Assembly: GCF_963855985.1 (NCBI RefSeq)
Contig: NC_087104.1
Coordinates: 3,844,001 to 3,908,000, forward strand
Reading direction: 5' to 3'
Length of the DNA stretch: 64,000 nucleotides
Source of the DNA: Ostrinia nubilalis
Taxonomy: Eukaryota; Arthropoda; Insecta; Lepidoptera; Crambidae
Under the pieces are notes generated by a model that was not told the DNA's origin, ran no database searches, and saw only the letters and a list, made by a program, of their open reading frames with translations. Shown here piece by piece: positions 40,959-51,535 of this stretch. Each line of letters starts with the position of its first letter. The stretch's first letter is position 1. Made by a program: the position numbers and the translations under genes.

Positions 40959-42361
40959 CCGAAATCCTGTTAAAACAGGTGCTGAAATTACCAGATAAGG
41001 CACCGCTCAGCATGAGCCTGCTCCTCACAATATCCCTTCGCAAGAAGGACAGACCAAACAACCTATTCTATTAAACGTCCTAATCAGTAGATACAATTAT
41101 GTAAGTATTGATCCGATCTGAAGTAGTTGAATGCTAAATTCTAAATCTGGATGCAGATACCGATCACAGAGACACCGCCGGCCTCTCCGCATGTCTTGTC
41201 AAGGTACCCTAAAATTATCAATCTCTCGTTCTCTACTGCATACCGAAAAACATTGATACAATCACAAACTACTTACTAAACCTCGTCACCTTTGACAAAC
41301 CAGATGAGACAGCAACTACTAGAACGGAAGGTTAGTGTGTAACATTTTATCTTCTGGAACACTTTAAACCTTGTCAATTACGTGAACTCAGGTTCAACAA
41401 GTCGTCATCTCTAAGGGTTTTGTTGGTAAATACGAAATCTATACGACTCAACAAGTGCCTATAATGGTAAGCTTGATCTCCAGTGAGGGCTCATCACAAC
41501 TCGACCCCACACAACCGATCCAATACACAAGACTCCAGCTCAGCATCTCTTAACAACCATCTGGATGTCTACAAAATATCAGAAATCATAATCAGCGATG
41601 GGGGATTTCTCATTCTTTCATTCATTTCATGTGCGTTCACTAATTTTGCTATCGGACAATCAAAGCATAGCCTATACTCGAAACTAAGGGAGGAAGGGGC
41701 ACATTCAGAGCCTCTATTGGAACTGTCTCTCTAACTTTTCAACTTGAAAAACATCACCTCCTTTCGGTTCAGTCTGGTAAAAATAGCTCTGACAGCGCAA
41801 AATATTATCTCCCAGGTCGATTCAATCAAATTTATCTGACGATCTAGGTCGATTTACGGGGAAAACAACCTACTTAGTGGCATCTCCTGGGTTCAAATCC
41901 AAAGGTATATATTCCAAAAGTTCGGGAAACTGGATATCCAGAGACCCCACAGAGATTCACCAGCAGCCTTTGCAACGACTTCAACCAGGGTGGCTATGGT
42001 GGTAAACTAGGCTAAATCTTTGCTGTCCCGTTTCTCACCTTTCTGGCTTTTCTTAGCAGGGCTCGAGGCCGACCCTCAAAATATAGAATCTCCACCATGT
42101 TCTTACCACATGGTGACCTCCACGTCAGGATCAGGTAACATGTAATTTTTTAGTATGTTGAGTTGGGTATAATAAGGTGTCGTTCCTAAAACATACCTGG
42201 CAAAAATCCACTTTAAAAACTTATAAAATAACTGGCCTTGGTGGTAAAACTAATGGCCTAAGGAAAACAGTCGTAGCTATATACTTACCTCTTGAAGCTC
42301 GACAGCAAGATTTATTTGCTAGACTAAATCGTTTATCTACTCTTCTACTCCCTTTATGCCC

Positions 42362-42499
42362 TGTGGGTCTAGACAAAATTCACTTTATAATCGCAAACCA
42401 GTCGAAGGATGGTCGATTAGCCTTCTTTTTTCTATATGAAGTTATAACGTATCCAATTTACGATTCGATCAAAAAGTGCTACTTGTCTAGGGGGGCTGG
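42362..42499. mobile_element. MITE with TGTGGGTCTAGACAAA / TTGTCTAGGGGGGCT ends
   Basis: A copy in reverse orientation is at 54152-54292. The ends TGTGGGTCTAGACAAA and CTTGTCTAGGGGGGCTG are imperfectly inverted. The interior contains CGCAAACCAGTCGAA and CGATTCGATCAAAAAGTG in both copies. Confidence 0.75.
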
Positions 42500-42944
42500 T
42501 ATTACTAATCTAAAACTATATTAAAGATAACTTTAATTTTCTTACTAAGCATAAAAGCTTAACCAATTTCACTTCCTGATAAAGGCCTTAAACCCAACAG
42601 TAGGTATCTAAAATGTGACCTTTACGAGGCTTCTCGTAGACTAGCTTATGTATATTTTTCTCCTACCATCTACATCAGCTGCTGACATGACAAAACATAG
42701 TCTCACCTGAATAATTTCAAGATTAAGTTAATAAACCTTGACCTACGAGTAAGTTTGGCACCGTTACGGCATCATACAAACAACTGGGAAAAATGACAGC
42801 AAATCCCAAAAAACAGCATTTATTATGTATGCCCTTGCTACGGTTGCGTAAGTTACTGGAATCAGGCGAGCAGAGGCGAACAGCGGAATATTTATTTTTC
42901 AACACCAAGTAATACTAGGAATCTACATGGATAAAAACAGTATA

Positions 42945-43680
42945 CCCTGACCAGGAACATAAAAACCCTCGCCATGTTGCGGAAAACTAATGGTACTAAT
43001 TTCTTTTAATGGCAACAGTAACTGAAAACTTCATTGACATGTCACCTTGCATGTCAGTCTATTGCTGTCAAAGTGTAAACAAACTTTATTTTAAATGTGC
43101 GCAATTGGTTTTATGAATTAAATTGCTAAAATATTTTTATAGTCGTGAAAGAAAAGTGGTTCACAATGTGTTAAAGTATTTGTCGAAGAGAAATACTAAG
43201 GGTTCGGACAATATTTTCATTGAATAATGTTTCCAACAAAGGTTGTCAAATTGACTGACATGTTTATCGTATAGTACAGTCCACTATGAAAATTTGCTGT
43301 GGTTTGTTTCAACTACCTATTTTAAAAATTTTGTCACTTTCTAAGTGTTGAATTTTATAGGATTGGGAAAGATGTACCGAGTTTGAAGCGTTCATAAGCA
43401 GACATTGCAGTTGAATATTCAAGTTCTGAATTTGATTATTGATGAATAATAAAATAAATCTACTAGCTCGATTGATGGTTTCATTTAATTTATTAAAATC
43501 AGGTTACCTATAATAATATTTTTTCGTTAATTTATGAAAATATCAAATTAGCCCGTAATCCTGAATCCTGATACATAAAGTTAGCCTATTAATTTAACAC
43601 AGGTACGACTGTACTCAGTGTTGCACTATCAAATGCAATTGACGCGCCTCTATGCCAGGGTTTTTATGTTCCTGGTCAGG
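42945..43680. mobile_element. MITE with CCCTGACCAGGAACATAAAA ends and TATA flanks
   Basis: CCTGACCAGGAACATAAAAA at the left is inverted at the right (TTTTTATGTTCCTGGTCAGG), with TATA on both sides (GTATAC and CTATATA). The 0.7-kb interior has no frame. It is nested in the 39-44.3 kb block. Confidence 0.85.
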
Positions 43681-44306
43681 CTATATAAAGGTTGTTGAAT
43701 TTAAAACCTCTCCTGGTATTGTTGACTTCGTTGTGGCATCTTTAATTTGGGTTGATATTTAGCCATAGATGAAATTATATGACGAGATATTGGCGTAGGC
43801 AGAACAATAATAGCAATATTATAAGGCAGACACTTTTATTAACTGATATACGACCGAAACACCAAATAAAATATTATTTAATTAATAACTTTCAATCAAC
43901 AGATCTAAAGCATGTTGGATACTCTTCAATCACATCGTACGCCTGTATTATAAACTTATGTTGATGACTCGCATGAATCTTACTGCCATGCGGGCAAATT
44001 ATATTAATACACACTCAATCTGCATTTTAATGAGGAAAGAATTTCTGAATTCAGTTCAGTAGCTTTCCAGTTTATTCATTTCAAACATACAAAAGTACAA
44101 ACCCTCCTACTTTGTGATATTAATGCTGCTCTCACCGGGCATTTAGAACAAAACATGTTAATACCCTGAAATTAATCATGTTCTAATCTAGTTCTGTTAC
44201 AGAAACTCGAAAATCTTTCATCACATAGCGCCATTGGTAAGTAGTCACCAGGAGCTAATAAACAAGTCTCTCACCAGATGCTGTGCATCGTCACATGCCG
44301 AATAAT

Positions 44307-44613
44307 AGTACAAGTTTTACAAAACAATAAAACTTGTATTATTGAGCAGAGACGATGCACAGCATCCCAAGAAGGCCTCCTGGTGAGCTCTCTATGAAGA
44401 ACTCCGAGCAAGCTCGCCCCCAGGTGACTAAAATGGCGGCAAACGGAAGTAAGTCAAATCAATTCCTATTAAATAATTGCGGAAATGACGTCATTTAAGG
44501 TAAAAATGGTAAAAAACTACACCGGAAGTAGACGCATCTCTCACCAGATGCTGTGCATCGTCTCTGCTCAATAATACAAGTTTTATTGTTTTGTAAAACT
44601 TGTACTATTATAA
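44307..44613. mobile_element. MITE with about 60-bp inverted ends (TAGTACAAGTTTTACAAAAC)
   Basis: TAGTACAAGTTTTACAAAAC through GACGATGCACAGCATC is mirrored by GATGCTGTGCATCGTC through GTTTTGTAAAACTTGTACTA. The interior (GAACTCCGAGCAAGCTCGCC...) is shared with 39060-39215 in reverse. Confidence 0.9.
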
Positions 44614-44627
44614 TAGGTACAGTCGAG

Positions 44628-44829
44628 TCCATAAATATATCGGCAGTGCCCATATTTCAAAATATTGTAGCGCAGTAAACACTGAGCTACCGCAACATGT
44701 TTATGAACAGTTTATATTATTATGATTACATTTTATTGGTGTTTGATTTTTTATTGAAATATGATCGTTATGACGCTAACAATATTTTGAAGCATTGGCA
44801 CTGCCAACATATTTATGAACTCTACTGTA
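44628..44829. mobile_element. Mariner-like MITE with TACAGTCGAGTCCATAAATA ends
   Basis: TACAGTCGAGTCCATAAATA and GGCAGTGCC at the left are mirrored at the right (GGCACTGCC, then TATTTATGAACTCTACTGTA). TA at the outer edge suggests a TA target duplication. Confidence 0.85.
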
Positions 44830-45083
44830 CTTAAACTATGTGAGTGACTGACATAAATGCCGTCTCCTTCGCAAACTATACTATACGCTCGAAACTATAT
44901 TACTTTTTGCACATAATTTCGTGCGAGTTGAACGCAGCATAATTGCATGGCTGCCAACCTAACGCCACTGACATGACTGTCACCACCTCAGCTGACATTG
45001 ACAGTTGCGTGGAACAGCTGCTTTGTTGTAAAATAATCACCTTCGAATATTTTATCAACTAACGACTTCTCCTATCATTAGCA

Positions 45084-45095
45084 ATGAAGGTTTGA
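45084..45095 (+). promoter_or_regulatory. Short upstream ORF in the Snapin leader
   Basis: ATG AAG GTT TGA lies 26 bases before the Snapin ATG (45110). Such a three-codon uORF would be expected to lower or regulate initiation, if the transcript starts upstream of it. Confidence 0.45.
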
Positions 45096-45109
45096 GTATC
45101 GTGCGCGCG

Positions 45110-45751
45110 ATGGACGACACAGAGAGCACCACCACATCGGCTGACGAGAACACTGGCAACTTGTGCGACAACCCGACACGGGATACCTTAGCCGAAGGCC
45201 TACTAGGCCTCCTGAAGCCAACGGTTGACCAACTAGACGATAGAGTAAGAGCTACTAGGTAAGCCTAACTTCAGTTGAACTTGTAATTAATTATTGTAAA
45301 AAATAAAAACTTATTAAAAATTAAATACCTTGTCTTCCAGGATTTCACAACTGGAATTGAAGCAGCAGATTGATTCTTTGAACGAAGAGCTTCAGAAGGT
45401 GCGAGAGGCGCTCAACAACCACCCTGATTTGGACCCTTATGTTAAGAAATTGATCGCCTGCAAACACAAAGTGACTGTTGTACTTAATGTCTTACAAGCC
45501 TCACAAGTAAGTGTTATTTCATAATAATTTCCCTCCACATACCCTAACTTCATACCTATGCAAAAAGTAATTCAGCTTTTCATGGTCATCTAATAAGAAT
45601 AACATTTATTTTCCAGGATAGACTGAATGAGATTAGACGCACAATTAATAAAGAAAAAAGTGTTCGTCCTACAGTAATATCGGAACCAGTGCCTCAAGAA
45701 CCTGAGCAAAGCACTAGTGGAGTCATATCAGAGAGAGGGAGCATCAACTGA
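45110..45751 (+). CDS. Snapin: Snapin (BLOC-1 / BORC subunit), 3 exons
   Basis: Exons 45110-45258, 45341-45506 and 45617-45751 join in phase to 149 aa; human SNAPIN is 136. The family signature is clear: DTLAEGLLGLLKPTVDQLDD (about residues 30-49), then a coiled coil QLELKQQIDSLNEELQKVRE and DPYVKKLIACKHKV. Snapin is a small coiled-coil subunit of BLOC-1 and BORC, on cytosolic faces of endosomes and lysosomes, and also associates with SNAREs. The N-terminus is acidic and Thr-rich; the C-terminal tail (SGVISERGSIN) is divergent. The stop codon is one base away from the ATG of the next gene, which has no leader of its own, so both are probably on one mRNA. Confidence 0.95.
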
Positions 45752-45752
45752 C

Positions 45753-46373
45753 ATGGAGACTCCCTACCAAAACCACATAGACAAAAAGGAGTTTGACCAT
45801 GTCTATGAACCAGCCGAAGATAGCTTCTTACTCATAGATGCTATTGAAAAAGACTTACAGTACCTAAAAGCAAAAAACCCCACATTTTGTTTAGAAGTTG
45901 GCTCGGGCAGTGGTTTAGTGATCACTGCTTTAGGTATGGCATTTCCAGGGACGTTTTGCATGAGCACAGACATCAACTATAAAGCTTGTGTCATGTCACG
46001 AAGTACAGCCAATCATAATAAGGTGATCTTGGACTCTGTGAATATGAATCTGGTTGATTCTTTCACTGATCACATGTTTGATGTTATATTGTTTAATCCA
46101 CCATATGTGGTGACCGAAAGTGACGAGTGTGGTGGCAAAGATATCACTGCAAGTTGGGCAGGAGGAGTGAAAGGTCGAGAGGTGACCGATAAACTACTGG
46201 ATATGATACCAAAGAAGCTAGCACGCAACGGCACATTTTATCTTTTGCTGATAGAAGAAAACATTCCAGATGAAGTAGCTGTAATCATGGCAGCACTAGG
46301 CTTTACTTCAGAGATAATTATAAGGAGAAAAGTTAGAAATGAACAACAGTTAGTGATGAAGTTTTGCAGATAA
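45753..46373 (+). CDS. HemK2: HEMK2 / N6AMT1-type eRF1 glutamine methyltransferase
   Basis: An intronless frame of 206 aa; human N6AMT1 is 214. It is a class I SAM-dependent methyltransferase with motif I LEVGSGSGLVITAL (47-60) and the catalytic NPPY at 115-118 within DVILFNPPYVV. Family members, with partner TRMT112, methylate the Gln of the GGQ motif in release factor eRF1, in the cytosol. The frame is open upstream to 45717, but the first ATG is at 45753, with G at -3 and G at +4, and family members start just before YEPAEDSFLL, so this start fits. It begins one base after the Snapin stop and in another frame. No promoter-sized gap exists. Confidence 0.95.
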   Translation: METPYQNHIDKKEFDHVYEPAEDSFLLIDAIEKDLQYLKAKNPTFCLEVGSGSGLVITALGMAFPGTFCMSTDINYKACVMSRSTANHNKVILDSVNMNLVDSFTDHMFDVILFNPPYVVTESDECGGKDITASWAGGVKGREVTDKLLDMIPKKLARNGTFYLLLIEENIPDEVAVIMAALGFTSEIIIRRKVRNEQQLVMKFCR

Positions 46374-46455
46374 AACAGTGTTAACATAATAATGTTTTTA
46401 TCATAAGATTTAATTGAAAAATATACAACAAATGTTATATTTGTAATAATGGCTT

Positions 46456-47278
46456 TTACTGTTTAAGGTTCTTCTTGACAGCTTCTCCAAATGCCTTAGC
46501 TCCTTCTTCATTCTCAGCATAACCAGGTAGAGATTCACATTGTTTGACCCAACGGGTGATATTCAAGAACTTTGAAATGTCCCATCCTACAGCCTGAAAC
46601 AAGAAGTTGTTTTAGTTCACTAGATACAATCATTAAAAATACATAATAGTCTTTGGTGATGTGTTACTCACAAGTATGCTAGACAAAGATGCATAGATAG
46701 ATGTGTCTGCAATGGTGACATTATCACCAGCTACCCATTTGCTTCCACTCAAAAACTGATCAAGAAAAGCAAGGGTTGAATTGAGGTCATCTTTCAGGTT
46801 TGGTTTTATCTCCGTTTCTCCAAGAAAAAGTATTGGGAACTGCAAAATAAATGTAATTAGATTCTAGACATTAATTTATACATAAACATACATTATTATC
46901 AACTGCAATTTTAATTATTAGGAACGTTGTACGTACACAAATCGATCTTATTTTCACGTAAAGAGAAGAGCTATCAAAATACAGTCTCTGGTTTACAAGG
47001 GCGCGCCGTTTTAAATCTTTAGGATACAGAAGGTCATCCTTGCCAAACTTATCAGCTAAGTAGCTCGCAATCGCTCGGCTTTCCCAGAGAACAAAACCGT
47101 CGTCGTCCAACGTTGGTATGCAATGTTGAGGATTCAACTTTAAAAAACTTTCCTTGAGTTGTTCTTTTTTGAATAAGTCCACTATCTCTATTTCTATAGG
47201 CACCCCAATTGATCTAGCAGCAAGCAATGCACCACGAGAAGGGCCGCTAACTGGAAAATGATACAGTTTTACAGTCAT
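46456..47278 (-). CDS. Glutathione S-transferase, delta/epsilon type, 3 exons
   Basis: Exons in gene order: 47278-46937, 46839-46672 and 46593-46456, all in phase 0, giving 215 aa (usual cytosolic GST length). The N-terminal thioredoxin-like domain has the probable catalytic Ser11 in PVSGPSRG, the cis-Pro loop NPQHCIPTL and the glutathione-binding WESRAIASYL. The C-terminal helical domain has VAGDNVTIADTSIYASLSSI, the N-capping and hydrophobic-staple region. It conjugates glutathione to electrophiles in the cytosol, commonly in detoxification. Delta versus epsilon cannot be settled by eye. It is convergent with HEMK2, with only 82 bp between the stops. Confidence 0.92.
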
Positions 47279-47654
47279 TTTTGAATTAAAAGAGAAAACA
47301 AACACGAGTTCAGTGAAAGTTGAAACAAAACAACAAAAATTAACACAGAGCACGTATTAAAGTAATTATGGCAAAAAAAAATAAAAGAAAAAAAGGATTT
47401 TTTTTTTCTATAATGCTACCACAATCTTAGTGCCTACGGACTTTATTAACAAGCAGTGTGTGCTGCCATTTGGCTCTTGTCCCATTAAACGGTAAAATAG
47501 TAATGTCACTTTAATAAAGTTTTGGTTTTGTTTATTTGTTTTGTTGTGATAATTTTAGCTTGCTACATATATATAGTGATCTGTGGATAATTTGTAACAA
47601 ATTAATTTCCCTAGCGTATTAGTTTCCATGTTAAAAATAAATAAATAATTAATT

Positions 47655-49535
47655 ATGAATAACAAAATACTATGTAGGATTTGTTTGACCCATTCTGTTG
47701 ATCATACAAATATGTTTAATATTTTCTCAAAAGAAGACAAAGTGATGATTTCTACGAAATTAATGCTCATCGCAAAAATAGAGGTAAGCTCTTTAGCATT
47801 ATGTACTCCTTATTACCTTTAATCTTTATTAACAGTCAATTAAGTTGTCTAGTTCCTGGCTCTTTAGTTAAATTATTTTTTGTTTGCCAAAATGTTTTGG
47901 GGCTCTATTAATACTTACACATGTATCTTTTCAGATTTATTCAGATGATGGTTTACCTACCATGATATGTTCTAAGTGCCTTACACTTCTAAACAATTGT
48001 CTCGACTTCATTGATTTGTGTCGAGTGTCTGACCAACAACTACGGGCTTCCCTCAAAAATAAGTTGGAACTAACTAATCATCAGACTGACACATATGATT
48101 CTGTAAATAGTGATGATGATTCCATGAAAATTGAACAGAACTCCACAGATGAGGGCACAATTTATGATAGTAAAGTTATAGCTAAAATTCCAAAAAATAT
48201 TGATAAAAAGAAGAGAGGAAAAAAGCAACAATGCTCTATTTGTGGGAGAGTCATGTCATCATCGTGAGTCCTAGCCAATAAAATTTATGATTTTTACTTT
48301 TGTGGCTCTATTCCCTATTATACTCTTGTAGCTGAATAAGTAGTTAATAGACAATTTGACACGATTCCCCAATAATTCGAAATCACAATTTTTCTAAAAA
48401 GACTTTATTTTGGTCTTAAAAACCTAATTAATTACCTGGAAATTACAATTTTTGGTCGCATTGTAATTGAAAAAAGTAGTTTATTTGAGTTGACAATACA
48501 AAATCCATGGGAGAGTTTCGTTTTGACAGTTTTAAAAAGTACAATTGATAGGTGGTGTCAACACGTCTATTGTAATTTTTTTTACCATTTTCAGATATCG
48601 ACTCAAAACACACTTGGTTACACACTCTGGAACTCGTCCGTATTCTTGTCCCCACTGTGGAAAACATTTCTCGCTTCCAGAGAACCTCAAAGTTCACCTA
48701 AGGACTCATACAGTAAGAATTGTGTATTAAAATAAAAAATGCCCTTTTACTTTACAAAAAGCCTAAAAAAGTTTGGATGGAGCTTAAAGTGAAGAACTAT
48801 TTTTCTTCACTTTAAGCTATTGGGTAAATTAATATAAAACATTCCAATGTCATTATGAAACCTTAGAATATCCCAAAGGCTATAATTTATTAGGGTAATT
48901 ATTTGTAGAGGTACTCTAAGTTGATCAATTTCTTCTACATATTTTTTTATCATTTGCTGTAATCATAGTTTAATTTTTTTTTTTACTAAAAAATAACAAT
49001 ATTTTATTTAGTAACATATTTGGATTTCAGGGTGAAAAGCCACTTAGTTGTTTGATATGTGGCGAATCTTTCGCCCAATCTTCAGGGCTGATAGCCCACA
49101 GGAGGAAACATACTGGACAGCTGCCATACCAATGTAAACTATGTCCACGCAGTTTTCGAACAATAGGACATTTGCAGTATCATACAAAGTTAGTATATTT
49201 TTTTTACAAACAATATTTATAATAGTTTGTATTTTTTTTTGTATTGCTGTTTGTATTCTTACAGAAGACACACGGGTGAAAAGAAATTCGAATGCGACAC
49301 ATGCGGTCGAGGGTTCATCACGCGAGGTGACTTGAAGCAGCACATAGCAACCCACACGGGTGATCGCTCTCATGTCTGCACTATATGCGGCCTGCGACTT
49401 ACTCGGGCTTCCAACCTCAAGAGACACATTCACCAGTTACATAGTCGCGCTGAAACTACCTTTAGCAACTCGAAGACTGAAAAAGATAATCAAATAATAC
49501 GTAACGATAGGTTTAAAGAGACAGAAGCAAAATAA
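47655..49535 (+). CDS. ZAD and C2H2 zinc-finger protein, 5 exons
   Basis: Exons 47655-47783, 47935-48263, 48595-48712, 49031-49188 and 49265-49535 join in phase to 334 aa. The N-terminal ZAD (zinc-finger associated domain, an insect dimerisation module) has CRIC at 7-10 and its second Cys pair in MICSKC. After an acidic linker come six C2H2 fingers: [39 protein letters not shown] and CTICGLRL, with TGEK-like linkers (HSGTRPY, HTGEKK). ZAD-ZnF proteins are nuclear DNA-binding factors that expand in insects; the target is unknown. Exon borders fall inside fingers. A cluster of AATAAA follows the stop at about 49577. Confidence 0.9.
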
Positions 49536-50175
49536 ATTCACATTATTTAAATTAGAATTTATTTATTTAATTCATAAATAAATAAATATTTCTATACATG
49601 ACGCGTATTTTCATTATTAACATTATGCCCATGTTTGGATTGGAACCTTAATGTTTGTTTTTTAAAATTAAATAAATGCCTTCATGGTAATTTGAAGTTG
49701 CATCAAAAATGTTAAGCTCAGTAAAATACGTCCCTGGCAAACCGGCAAATACCGCTCTGTGTACATAATGTCAAATCAACTATTTTGCCGTTGTTTCTAC
49801 TATTACATGAAGAATATGATTATGAACTCGCGACACGACACGCTACATAAATAATCAGGAATTTGAAGATCGTAATCTTTTAGACTAGGTATTTTTTGAT
49901 CATAATTTAGCAAATAATTGCACAGCAAAGCTATGAAAGCAGTGTAAGGGCACGTTTATAACGTCTCTCCTTAAAAAAATCAAAGAAGGGGCAAACATAG
50001 CTGGGCACCGTTAATCAAATAGTTAACTTCGTTAATCGTTAAACCGTTAATAAAAAAATTAACTTCGTTAAACGTTAAAACGTTACATTTCGCAAGATTT
50101 AACGCAAGTTAACGTTAATCGTTAATCCGTTAACACATGATAAATAATGATGATAAAACGAAAAAAAATAACTGT

Positions 50176-50280
50176 ATGCAAGGTTCAAATAATTTCGAAA
50201 GCTTGTATCGCGCATGGAATTTATTTATTCCACTTTTATGTTTGCGCTACAAGCTTTCGAAATTATTTGAACCTTGCATA
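50176..50280. repeat. About 105-bp perfect-arm hairpin
   Basis: TGCAAGGTTCAAATAATTTC plus GAAAGCTTGTA is repeated exactly in reverse about 45 bases later (TACAAGCTTTCGAAATTATT, then TGAACCTTGCA). It lies inside the foldback element. Confidence 0.85.
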
Positions 50281-50560
50281 AGTACAATTATTTTTTTCGT
50301 TTTAGTACAACTGCATTTCAGAATAAAAGCTTGTTTTTAAAAAAGTTTTTAATTATTATAATTTTATTCTACTTTTTACTCAATCTCAGAGCCTTGTTTC
50401 AATTACAATACAATTTAGCACCAAAGTGCTCGAAAAGACAAATCCAGCAAACCCAAACTCGATAAGTTTCCACCGTTTCGTTTAGGAATTCCTATGGCCA
50501 CCTCCTGACTCCATCATCAGGACCCTGGACATCATCCAGTACTAAATAATAATAATAATT

Positions 50561-51535
50561 ATACAAAATCGAATAGTACCATTCACAAGGCAGTTATACA
50601 ATCAGACGAAAACTTTACCCCACTTAACCTCTTGGATACAGATAAGATCTATCAGACAGCACAGCAGGTAGAGCAGGAAAAAGTAGAGACATGGCGAAAG
50701 AAACAATTACATGGCAGACACATACACGAACTAGAGCAACCTCATGTAGACACTGAGGCTTCCAAAAAATGGCCTAAAATTGGTTATTTGTTCCCTGAGA
50801 CTGAAGGCTTTTTGATAAGCCCCAACGCACAGGATGATCGCTGCCGAAAATGCCATAGATACCCGGAAACCATTCAACACATTATAAATGCATGCCCATT
50901 ATTAACCCAAAATGATTACACACACCGGCATAACCAAATCGCTCACTATGTTCACCAGAAATTAGCTATTAAACACAAACTAATTTCCGAAAAATCTAAA
51001 CTATATTATCAATATGAACCGAAGACTGCTGGAGAGTCCCAGTTACAGAATGTACTTTGACCGAGCCATCTTGACAGACCGCACCATTCATTGCAATAGA
51101 CTCGACATCACCTTGGTAGACAAAGTTAATAAGATTGCATATCTAATAGATGTAGCAGTACCTAACACCCACAACATCAAAAATACTATTTCGGAAAAAA
51201 TACATAAATACTCAGAATTAAAAGAAGAGATACTCAGAATTTGGAAGCTTAACAAAGTTTACATTGTGCCACTGATGCTCTCCAGCACTGGAGTCATACC
51301 TAATCATCTGCTTAATAGCCTTAAAGTTATAGATCTCCACGAAAATTGTTATATCACGATGCAGAAAGCGGCAATACTGAACACCTGCCGTATCGTTAGG
51401 CGGTTCCTACAGGATGAACCAACTATTAATGGAAGCAGCCTCACGGTAAATATTTGATAAATCTATGGATCAGATACTTGGCTTGGCCCGTATCTGGTCT
51501 AACTTTAACAGCATTAATGCTGAGATATATCACAT
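50561..51535 (+). pseudogene. 5'-truncated Dong/R4-like non-LTR retrotransposon between TAA tracts
   Basis: Two overlapping frames (to 51060 and from about 51014 to 51457) make up a C-terminal piece split by a frameshift near 51050. The first has a CCHC-like CRKCHRYPETIQHIINAC. The second has NRLDITLVDKVNKIAYLIDV, which fits the restriction-like endonuclease core of R2/R4-type elements (usual P-D then D), with Leu replacing Pro. It is bordered by (TAA)n at 50543-50560 and 51536-51554. Bombyx Dong is known to insert in TAA repeats. It is inactive. Confidence 0.75.

Larger units (their letters stand above)
39023..44306. mobile_element. Candidate 5.3-kb transposon with TTATTCGGCATGTGACGATG inverted ends
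   Basis: TTATTCGGCATGTGACGATG plus CACAGCATCTGGTGAGAGA at the left (39023-39062) is matched in reverse at 44268-44306. TA flanks both ends. The left end continues into about 150 bases shared with the 0.3-kb MITE at 44307-44613, which looks like a deletion derivative. Between the ends are a retroposon-like tail (AATAAACGTTTTTGAATTTG, about 39963), a 232-bp tandem repeat, two smaller MITEs and no transposase that I can recognise. Alternatively the two ends are independent copies of the small MITE. Confidence 0.5.

Noticed and set aside
42177..42524. 115-codon plus-strand frame
   Set aside because: It runs through a MITE with a second copy at 54152 and shows no family similarity.
45717..45752. 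HEMK2 starting at 45717 and overlapping Snapin
   Set aside because: The codon there is GTG. The first ATG is 45753 and gives the family's usual N-terminus.
49044..49433. 129-codon minus-strand frame
   Set aside because: It is opposite two zinc-finger exons with clear C2H2 patterns.
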